Source: Antedon mediterranea
Lineage: Eukaryota > Echinodermata > Crinoidea > Comatulida > Antedonidae
Direction: 5' to 3'
Length of the DNA stretch: 64,000 bases
Assembly: GCF_964355755.1 (NCBI RefSeq)
Contig: NC_092676.1
Location: 188,501 to 252,500, forward strand
Positions 35,436 to 45,567 of the stretch are shown piece after piece (position 1 is the stretch's first letter; every line of letters begins with the position of its first letter). The notes beneath the pieces are model-generated. The model did not search any database and was not told the DNA's origin. It worked only from the letters and a program-made list of their open reading frames with translations. A program made the translations under genes and the position numbers.

Positions 35436-35723
35436 TAAGAATAGGCTTGCTTAGGATAGGCTTGCTTAGAATAGGCTTGCTTAGAATAGGCTTGCTTAGG
35501 ATAGGCTTGCTTAGGATAGGCTTGCTTAGAATAGGCTTGCTTAGGATAGGCTTGCTTAGGATAGGCTTGCTTAGGATAGGCTTGCTTAGAATAGGCTTGC
35601 TTAGAATAGGCTTGCTTAGGATAGGCTTGCTTAGGATAGGCTTGCTTAGAATAGGCTTGCTTAGAATAGGCTTGCTTAGGATAGGCTTGCTTAGGATAGG
35701 CTTGCTTAGGATAGGCTTGCTTA
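35436..35723. repeat. 15-bp minisatellite, about 19 copies
   Basis: The unit TAGGCTTGCTTAGGA has A/G variation at one site. Because 15 is a multiple of three, long open frames appear on both strands (repeating LLRIG on plus, YPKQA on minus). These are artefacts of the repeat, not genes. Confidence 0.95.
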
Positions 35724-38470
35724 CTTGTGAAAAGTGTGTGTTTTCTATAAAGTAAAAACACTGCTGAGGAGGACCAAACTCTATCCATATATATATATAT
35801 TATAGTCTTTTGTATAATAGCTATGTATTGTTAATCAAAGTATTTGTTCTATATTTATACATATAATAATGTAATCTAATTCCTTTCTAGTATAGCTAAT
35901 GTAGGTATATAATGTGCTGTCTTGTAAATGTTACAAACATATCATACAGTCTGATTTTTTTGGCGATGATTGCCTTCCATACATAAATACCCAAATGACT
36001 AGTGCTATTAAGATGTATTTCCTCTCATTAGATCTGCTGTATGATTATTTCACAATACTTGCTAATTTTGAGAAAAATTATTTTTATATTGTTTCATTTT
36101 ATTTATTCATTTTTTTTTTCATTTTAATCATTGCTGTAAAACGTAAAAATGTTTTATATACAACATGACTACTCATGTAAATAAACATATAACATGGCTC
36201 ATGAGAATAAAACATATTATACTAAATCTAACATACAACATGGCTCATGTGAATAAAACATATTATACTAAATCTAACATACAACATGGCTCATGTGAAT
36301 AAAACATATTATACTAAATCTAACATACAACATGGCTCATGTGAATAAAACATACTAAATCTAACATACAACATGGCTCATGTGAATAAAACATACTAAA
36401 TCTAACATACAACATGGCTCATGTGAATAAAACATATTATACTAAATCTAACATACAACATGGCTCATGTGAATAAAACATATTATACTAAATCTAACAT
36501 ACAACATGGCTCATGTGAATAAAACATATTATACTAAATCTAACATACAACATGGTTCATGTGAATAAAACATATTATACTAAATCTAACATACAACATG
36601 GCTCATGTGAATAAAACATATTATACTAAATCTAACATACAACATGGTTCATGTGAATAAAACATATTATACTAAATCTAACATACAACATGGCTCATGT
36701 GAATAAAACATACTAAATCTAACATACAACATGGCTCATGTGAATAAAACATACTAAATCTAACATACAACATGGTTCATGTGCATAAAACATATTATAC
36801 TAAATCTAACATACAACATGGCTCATGTGAATAAAACATATTATACTAAATCTAACATACAACATGGCTCATGTGAATAAAACATTATACTAAATCTAAC
36901 ATACAACATGGCTCATGTGAATAAAACATTATACTAAATCTAATTCAGTTTGTTTATTTTGCTCTTTGTTACAGTTGTCTGTTAAAAACCACAATCCATA
37001 CTACACATCAGAAATACATTACATATTTAATCCAACTCTCTAATATGATATAAATAGACCACAATTATAATTAACTTTCCCTACCGGACTATCTGAAAAC
37101 TGGAAAATTTCCCAAACCAGAATTACCATTAAAAACACATTCGAAATATGAGAATTAAACCAGACATGTAAGGCCAGCATAAGGGGTATCTGGTATTGGG
37201 AGAGGTGATTGGTTATACAGTAACACAACCTGACGATGGGAATTGATCAGAGAGATAGCGAAGGGGCTTTCATAATTGAATATAAACCAATCTTTGAAAC
37301 GTCATCATTGTTTTAAACTTGTGAAAGTAAAAGTTGATCCGTCGAGTGTTTAATAAACTAATGACATAATCAGTGTTATCTTATAACTGACTTGTTAATT
37401 ATCTCTAGTCATAATCCTAAAGTTCAAATTGATGTCGGCCTATTTTACACATAATTTTAAGATTGATATCTGATGTGATTCCACACTGGGGTTTGTACGA
37501 CACATCAGTAATAAGTACATACGCTCTAATACTACATCGTTGATCTTCTGGTATAAAATCTGAAACACTATAAAATCACCATAAGATAACTAATAAGCAT
37601 TCAAAAATCGTGCTACATGTAAGTTAACATGTATCATATGTTATTCCATGACAAACAGTAACAAAGTTTTCCACATTTTCAGTAAGATAAAAACCTGTTT
37701 AATATAAAGCTTTGTATGACTAAGGTATCCCATAATGTTAGCATACTGCTCAATATTGTGTTCATTCACCATCACTGCCAGAAAAGACCTATTAAGTTTA
37801 TTCCCTCAAGGAAATTGAATTTGAAAGACTTAAGGCGGAAGGCCTTTAACACTGTGAGAAATACACCTACACAAAGTTTAAAATCAAAGATTAATTTAAA
37901 AAACACAAAACAACGTAACTGTAAACTCCACTTTCTAATAATGAAACATGATTTGGGTAGTACGGTATTATAATGGAGTACCGTTTGTGACATCATGAAG
38001 TTAGGCAGCTTAATGTGATATAGCATCCTGTCATTTGAGATTTCTTCTGTAAAAACAATTTTCTAAATATATAGAGTACTGTAGTACTAGGTATTAGATT
38101 ATAATATTTTTATGTATTGCATTTGTAAGTAAATTTGAGTGCATGTATAATACTAATAATGCCCTATGTTAGTGCATGTATAATACTAATAATGCCCTAT
38201 GTTATGAAGGTTATGGGTTTTCAATTTAATAATTAATTCTACAAACATAGTATAGATTTAATTTTTTATTGTCATAATATTAAAATTTATTGTTTATTTA
38301 AATATGTAAAATCAATATTAGTTCCTACAAAATAGTAAAAAATATTAGTTTCTAGTTCTGTGTTCTCACTTTAACATTGTTCACCAAAAAAATACAATAT
38401 TTACACTGTTGCATAGAATAAATTTAAAGATACAGCAAAAATATTACTGATTCAATACCATTTTGATTGA
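35724..38470. other. Convergent intergenic region between SOBP and SORD
   Basis: It contains the 46-bp minisatellite (36172-36940) and a 33-bp duplication (about 38150-38205). The rest is AT-rich with no supported gene. Confidence 0.5.
36172..36940. repeat. 46-bp minisatellite, about 17 copies including 39-bp short units
   Basis: The unit is AACATGGCTCATGTGAATAA plus AACATATTATACTAAATCTAACATAC. Some units lack TATTATA (short form) and a few have GGTTC for GGCTC. Confidence 0.9.
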
Positions 38471-38860
38471 TGGTTTATTTGATATATTTCTTAGTTTTCA
38501 CTGCTGTTTAAAATTCTTCTTGGAATGTACTTGAGTGATTGTCAGGATCTACTTATTGTTTAGTTTTCACAAGTTATAATAACTTTAATTGCTTTACATT
38601 CTCTGTTCACTGCAGTTTCAAACTCTTCTGTTACTGACTCGAGAGCGATTATCAGAATTGACTTCATTGTTTAGTTTTCACAAGTTATAATAACTTTAAT
38701 TGCTTTACATTCTCTGTTCACTGCAGTTTCAAACTCTTCTGTTACTGACTCGAGAGCGATTGTCAGAATTGACTTCGTTGTTTAGTTTTCACAAGTTATA
38801 ATAACTTTAATTGCTTTACTTTCTCTGTTCACTGCAGTTTCAAACGCTTGTTGTGATTGA
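38471..38860. repeat. 111-bp tandem repeat of the 3' end of the last SORD coding exon
   Basis: The stop-codon edge (minus TGTGAAAACTAA) recurs with its TAG anchor at 38561, 38672 and 38783, exactly 111 bp apart. Copies downstream of the gene still encode [20 protein letters not shown] plus a stop. Their upstream half differs from the gene (LESVTEE rather than LTQSQQA) and is shared among the copies. A fourth, more diverged copy lies at 38471-38560. Confidence 0.88.
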
Positions 38861-41800
38861 GTGAGAGCAAATCGATGTGAGATAAGTGACTTTACATCTA
38901 TCTTGCCACTGGTTAACAGAGATAGAGCCTTTGGATACCTATACAAAATAGATTTAAAATATACATAAATCATGTGATTGTATCACCAATAAATCTGCAT
39001 ACATTAAGTTAAACATACGGTTTAGTTGGTTTATTATGTTTGACATTAAAATACTATGTTGATAAAAATTGAGCCCGACTTAAATTACTGCAGGTATGTA
39101 CTGTACTTACGAATTTGCATATCTAAACACCCCTTTAATATCAATCTCCCTGACAGCTGCGTAAGTCAAGGGAATAGTGGGTTCCATGGATCCTCGACCA
39201 ATCAAAACCACTGAACCTCCAGCTTTAGTAACCTGCAAATGTCCAACATACCAATTAAAGTTTAATTCAGTTTTCAGTAAAAAAAAAAAAAAAATTGGCA
39301 TTCTACAAAATATATCGTCTCATGTTTATTAAATGAATGTTCTGAAGACTTGCATAAATAGCGATTGTTAGACTGCTGTCAGCTCCACTGCATTCTATTG
39401 AGACGTCAGGGGCACATCCCAGCTGAACTTTGACCTCTTCTGCAAACTTCTTTTCGTCAACTGGTATTGGAACCTTCAAAGTACAATCAGCACCAAGACG
39501 CTTTGCAAACAATAATCGATGATCATCAATATCTATCAATAAAAATGGCAATTGAAATGATAATCAATTATATCAGCAATAAGAAGCACAGTCCTTTGCA
39601 CTTTGATAATAAAAAACGATTTACACCAAAAGGCAATTAAAAAAACGTTCAAAATTTAATCGTAGAAAAATATAGTATAATTGTACATAACCTAGGTAAT
39701 TTGACTGATTTGATACTTAAAAGGTACTTATGAATGTATCACATACCTGTAATGATGACCTTTTCAGCTCCCATTGCCTTAGCGGTCATCATTGTAAGTA
39801 GCCCAACAGGACCTGTATTCATAAAAAAATGTCATTGGCGTTTAACAAAAAAACAAAATATGGAAGGTGTAAGAAGAATTTGAAAAGTAAATGAGTTGAA
39901 ATACACAAAAAAATACAAATAACGTACTATATGAAATGTCTGAAGTATTTGTTATCACATCAATCATATAATATGGACTGAAATGAATGATTGATTAAAG
40001 AAACTATTGTTACCAGCTCCACAAACAAGTACAGTACTTCCAAGGCCAACAAGACCTCTCTCACAACCATACACAGCAACAGATAAAGGCTCAAGGAGAG
40101 CGCCCTCATCAAAACTTATATTATCCGGCAAACTTTTAGAAAAGAAATTCAGTAATAAAAATTGAAATAACAAACATTAAAACTTCACATCCTCCACATA
40201 GTTCTATTTAAATATCTGATTATTTATAGTTTTTTATTTGAAAACCACTTACTTATAGCAAAAATCCGCTGGATGTGTGTAAAACTGACAGAGGTTTCCA
40301 TCAACTGGTGGCGTTGCACAAAATATAACATCAGTACACAGGTTATATCGCCCTCGCTTGCACAAATCACAAGTACGACATGGAATACCGGGTTCAATTG
40401 CTACTCTGTCACCTATAGGGGGCAGCATGATAAAAAAAAATACAATAATATATGTTTTTCATTCAGAGAAAACCACACATAAAAATTGCAATTATACAAA
40501 TAAAATAACGCCGTGGCTAAAGATACGGTACCGTATTCTAACTTCTGTTTACTAAAGGTACGGTAAAATTGCATTACGTCATAATCAGCCAATGGAGTGG
40601 TGGGACGTGTGTGACGTCATCATATAAGGACTTTTTTTCATATCGCGTCTGTTGTATATGTAGAGAATTCCTATCGGCGGCGCCAGGCTGCGTGGATGTG
40701 TGTGCGCTGCAGATGAGGGTTTTATTTTTTTTCCAAATGGCCTATTTAGGCCTATATTTTTTATTAAACTTTGTTTACAATGGTGACCATAAACAAAAGC
40801 AAATGCAGACAATAAAGGGGCCCTCAAATACTATGATTTAGACAGTAGCCCCAGGGCTGACGAGTCACAGAAATTAGCGCACACATGCAGCTGGCCCCAG
40901 CCTGGCATCGCTTTCCCTACACAAACAAACTCATATAATGAGGTTATAGTACGTAGTAAGTAGGCCTAGGCCTCTTTTGAAACGGTTTTCTGTATTCTAG
41001 AATTAAAATCAACATGTTTTGGCTTTTCAATAATAATAACAGACGTAGGCTACATTTAGTTTTTATCACACACGACAGCGATAATATCGATAAATGAAGC
41101 ATAAAGAAAATGCGGTTGATCACTGTTTTCGCGATACGAAAAAAATCCACAAAGTCCTTATACGATGACGTCACACACGTACCAGCACCCCATTGGCTGG
41201 TTATGACGTAATGCAATTTTACCGTACCTTTAGTAAACAGAAGTTAGAATACGGTACCGTATCTTTAGCCACGGCGATAAAATAATAGATAGATAGAATA
41301 ATAGATGTCCAATAAAATGTAATTTTTAAATCAAACTTTTAAAATAGAATAAATCTTTACCAATTTGGAGTGTTGTTACATCTTTGCCTAACTTGACAAC
41401 AACACCACTTGCTTCATGACCTGTAACCATTGGCGACTCCATCAGGAAGCGGCCGCATCGTCCATAAGCCCAATACTTAAGATCTGATCCACATATACCA
41501 ACGCTTTTTATTAATAGTAGGACATCTAATATTTTAAAAACAAATGCAGAACATAATATTAGCAGAAAAGCGAAATAAAACATACCAACAACATATTTTT
41601 TAAACACAATTTTCTTACCCCTTTTTCCTGGATTTGGAATGGGTCTCTCATCCTTAAAAAATAATATTATCGAATAATTAATATTATTAACAAATATCTA
41701 GGATAAAATATACATCAACGCTAAATGCTATATAAAAATGGAACAATATTTGGGTAGTCGTTGATAAACATCGCAAAACAATTCTTTCTAATTCTGAACT

Positions 41801-42033
41801 GATTTAAATACCTTAATACCGGATTACTAGTTAATTAGTTAATTTTCAAACATACAATCTCCTGTCACATGCCACACTTTAATACTACTAGAGTATTCTT
41901 TACTCCAATAATACAGCCTAACTAACTAAATTTGTAACCACACAGAATTTTTTACTCATTATTAAGTTCTATTCAATATATTTACCAGTTCAAGGATACG
42001 ATCACCATATAAGGTGGCGCAAGTATTAGACAT
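38782..42033 (-). CDS. SORD: Sorbitol dehydrogenase (zinc-dependent, MDR family), complete, 9 coding exons
   Basis: Exons 5' to 3': 42033-41986, 41652-41619, 41525-41361, 40412-40253, 40132-40014, 39812-39747, 39532-39354, 39232-39111, 38938-38782. They join in frame to 349 aa (human 357). It oxidises sorbitol to fructose with NAD+ in the polyol pathway, in the cytosol. Visible features are catalytic zinc ligands in VGICGSD, TGHEAS and [10 protein letters not shown], an NAD-binding Rossmann fold around [12 protein letters not shown], and the family's [13 protein letters not shown] and ISHRFAL near the C-terminus. A cysteine quartet ([15 protein letters not shown]) implies a structural zinc that vertebrate SORD lacks. 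The exon 7/8 join needs a GC-AG intron (donor GCAAGT at 39353). Intron 3 holds a Mutator-like element. It is divergent from REV3L. Confidence 0.95.
40509..41276. mobile_element. Non-autonomous Mutator-like element with long inverted ends and 9-bp target duplication
   Basis: Ends of about 130 bp are inverted copies, starting CGCCGTGGCTAAAGATACGG and finishing with its complement. The flanks are an exact ATAAAATAA duplication (40500-40508 and 41277-41285). The interior has no transposase. It lies in SORD intron 3 and is more GC-rich than the host sequence. A 9-bp duplication with long inverted ends is characteristic of Mutator-like elements. Confidence 0.8.
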
Positions 42034-43119
42034 TTTAAAATAATATAATATGTAATGGTAGCTGAACTTAGATACAAACTGGTCAGAGCACACACTACCT
42101 TACTCTCTGCCATGCCCCCTGTGTGGGAAGCCTACATGTGTTTTGAGGTATCCTCAGTCCTCACATAACACGTCACGTCGTACGCGTAAGTGTTATCTGC
42201 AAACATTGATCATCCGCGGTTCAACAAAGTCTTTTTTTTTACACATGATACACATTATCACGTGAACAAAGAACTTCTTTTACTCACTCTCAATGAATAA
42301 AATTGGCTACAATAAGCCTATTAGAAATTGTTGTTTAATACAAATAGTAGTTATAATAATTTAAATAAAATTCTATATTTATTTAGCCAGTACCGCCGGA
42401 ATTGTATTACACTTTGTTTTATTGAAACCCGAAACCATTGATGCGTGTAAATAAAGACAACAACAACAACTTTTAACAACTATGCGCTAGCATTGTAACA
42501 AGTGCGGGCATTCAAGACGTCGTTTTCCGACGAGGAAGTAAATTACAAATCTTTGGAATCATCATGTTGTTATAAACATAATAGTAAGTTGTTATGTTAA
42601 TACTTTGCATTATATAAGTACGTCTCTATACCTTCATTTTTATATAATGTACTGGATACTTAAATAGTGTAGGTTAGGCTTTTAAAAATGGCTTATTTAA
42701 TTGCGATTGATTATGATATCATATAACATAAAATAGGCTAAGGTAAGGGCTAGACTAGGGGTTTAGGTAGGCCTAGGCTAGGCCCTAATAAGTCTAGCTA
42801 GAGCCTAGTTTAATACTATTATAGGCCTACTATCCCTTAGTTGAGTAGGGCCAGACAGGAAAGATGCTACATGCATAAAGTTTATCAAGCAAGTATCAAG
42901 GGTATGCGACGCATGATGATGGGGACGGTTTGGGAGCAAACATGACATATGCGTCGTGAGATTTGCTCCCAAACACTTTCCATGCATTGTTGTGCAATGA
43001 CGTTCCTCACGAAATAAAGCTATTTGTTTGCGATAAACCTTATTAATAATGATGGAACTTATCAGGAAGGTATAATGCGCAAACTTGCGATACAACACAA
43101 TGTCTCGAAGGGTGCAGGT
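42034..43119. promoter_or_regulatory. Upstream region of SORD
   Basis: The SORD ATG is at 42033. The first few hundred bases should carry its promoter and 5' UTR. No core element is clear. A GC-richer patch (about 42480-42545) followed by a GTAAGT at 42584 could be a non-coding first exon of REV3L on the plus strand, but this rests on one donor. It also holds the inverted repeat at 42928-42974. Confidence 0.35.
42928..42974. repeat. Inverted repeat with 13-bp perfect arms
   Basis: GTTTGGGAGCAAA (42928-42940) and TTTGCTCCCAAAC (42962-42974), with a 21-nt spacer. It is similar in design and sequence to the element at 27463-27537. Confidence 0.6.
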
Positions 43120-44241
43120 CAAGTCGGCCCCAAACCGTCTCGGCCAAAGTCAAGTCGGCCCCACGTCAAGTCGGCCCCAAGTCAACTCGGCCTCAAGTCA
43201 ACTCGGCCTCACGTCAACTCGGCCTCACGTCAACTCGGGCAAAAACTAATTGGTCAACTCGGCCACAATAAAGTATGGAACGCAAAAAGTACTTAATATT
43301 ATTATGATTATTACTATCCACTCTTAAAAACAAAATAAGAAAAATACTCATATAAAAAAATGATCTCATTGCCGATATGAATAGAAGTACCCGCGTGTTA
43401 CAAAACATGTGCAGGTACCACATTTTAGTAAATTGAAGACGTAGGCCTACGTTCCACCATGGAGCTATTATAGCTCCATGGTTCCACCATTTGGCCATAG
43501 AAAAATGATCGTACATATCGTTTTTGTCCATGATTTGCATTTTTAAAAAAGGGGAATTCCCCGGTCAGCGAAAACACGTAGCAGTTGTAGATATCGAAAT
43601 AGCTGCCAAATGCGCAGCTAATTGGTTTCAGATGTTGTCGCCTAATCAAATGCATACACTGAAGAAATCTACGCGTGACGGTGATTCAACCATGGAGTTA
43701 ACATTATTTAATACCTCAATGATTCAACCAAACAATCTTATTACACCTAATAAATGTCCTCGCATATCGGACATGTTTATTGAATGTTGACGCACGAACG
43801 AACATACGCGCCCACGTACGTGCATCATCATTATTGGGTCTACAATGTGTTCCTATTTATTTTCCAAATGTTCATATTGTAATCATTAATAATAGTATGA
43901 ATGTTAGCTTATTAATCAATTGTTTGTTTAATGTTAATTTTATTAAACGTAAATAAAGGAAAGATGGTGAAATCCTTCTTATTTTTTTTGCTAAAATGTA
44001 TTATTGTCTAAATATTAATATTCATTAAAAGTCAGAATTATTCATAGTTAAAAAAATGTGAAGAAATATTATTTTATCAATCCCCTTCTTTTGCACCTTT
44101 TACATTCCATACTTTAACGGAGCCGAGTTGACGTGAGGCCGAGTTGACTTGAGGCCGAGTTGACTTGAGGCCGAGTTAACTTGGGGCCGACTTGACTTGG
44201 GGCCGACTTGACTTTGGCCGAGACGGTTTAGGGCCGACTTG
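43120..44241. mobile_element. Inverted-repeat element with internally repetitive termini
   Basis: Each end is about 120-150 bp of short subrepeats. CAAGTCGGCCC.AAACCGTCT opens the element, followed by several CAAGTCGGCCCC units and then CAACTCGGCCTCA units. The other end is the inverse (44115-44241). The interior is AT-rich with one open frame (43524-43790, 88 codons) that I do not recognise and that may be chance. No target duplication is evident, so the exact ends are approximate. Confidence 0.7.
43455..43482. repeat. Palindrome CCATGGAGCTA/TAGCTCCATGG
   Basis: About 25 nt with near-perfect arms inside the 43120-44241 element. It is related to the GGAGGTAT palindromes elsewhere in the window. 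Confidence 0.5.
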
Positions 44242-45567
44242 GATCGAAATCGTCTCCAAATCAAATGTTAGAGATATTCCAAAGAAGAACAAGAAGAAGA
44301 GATCCAGCATGGTTAATCGTGCCAGTAGAAAATACTAATTTACATCTACCCGTGATTGACCCTGCCAATAATAGAAAAAATTAGTTTTAAAGAATTGTCT
44401 TTATAAATAATTTCCTTTAAAATACAGTTAATTTATTACCTACTAATATCATCATTACGGTACTATTTGGTTTTGATTTTATTAGTTTCACTTTTTATAC
44501 TGAAACAGTGAGTTTCACTTTTTATTACCGTAATATTTTTTATTAAAGATGCATTATCCCACAAAACATGAAAAATAAAACAAAATCAGTTTTAATATAT
44601 TCATTCCGTTTTGCCCAAAAATATTAATTTTGCTTATAAAAAATACAAAATAAATGTTTTTTTTTTCAATTCAATAAATTTTTGGTCTAAATAACTACTG
44701 TAATATAACATTGGCATATTCAAAAAAAAAATTGTTATTAAATTATTATTTCATAGGTACTTGAGACTGAGACTACACCTCTAAATACCTAAAGCCTTTT
44801 TCAGTTAATCAAAGCTTGGAATAATCACCTCTTTGAATTAGTGAAAAGGTTTTTTACTTTTGTAGTGTTTTCATTCAAAATAGTTAACTTGATTTGCATT
44901 AACTTTAAATAGGAAATACCTTTATGTCAGATTTGCTATCAACTACTGTATTCAAAAGGCATTGATAATGCTATTAAACCCATCAGTTGTTATGTTTGCT
45001 TCTCAAAGATTACACAGAAAAAACTCTTGAACCTTTACCATTACGGTATATAACAACACCCTTGATCACTGATAATACCTTTTTGTATTGTATTCAGTAG
45101 GTACAGTACAATGAGATGGTAGTTTATACTGCCTACTGTTGTGTATCCATCCATTGGAATAGTATAGGCTTTGTTCAAACTGTGCTTGAATGCACTGTGA
45201 ACTCACCTCATGGATATGTATTCATTTATTGCACTGCAAGATGAAAAGAATAGACTAAAATTCATTCATGCATAAAATTATAGAATTATTGTATTTTAAT
45301 TCAGATCCAACCAAAGTAGCAAAGCAATTATAATGTTTAAATGCCATACACATACTTATGGTATATTGAAGAAATTGATTAATTTGCAATAAAATAACAA
45401 CAGAGTTTGCAATTTTTAAACATTTACAATAAGAGCATTAAGTTTACAGACCACCATACTGATTCAGTAGTAACAATCCAGTGCATAGATAAAGAATTGT
45501 TCTCTGATCATAATGATAGTATAATGCAGTAATTAATGTTGTTGTCCTAAAAGGTTTATATAGAAAA
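44242..45567. promoter_or_regulatory. Upstream region of REV3L
   Basis: AT-rich flank before the first coding exon of REV3L. No TATA box or CpG island stands out, and no other gene is seen. The leader of REV3L must start in or beyond this interval. Confidence 0.35.

Noticed and set aside
35363-35788. Repetitive proteins on both strands (YPKQA and LLRIG repeats)
   Set aside because: They result from the 15-bp minisatellite, which lacks stops in several frames.
43524-43790. 88-codon frame inside the inverted-repeat element
   Set aside because: No transposase or other motif is visible, so I do not call it a gene.
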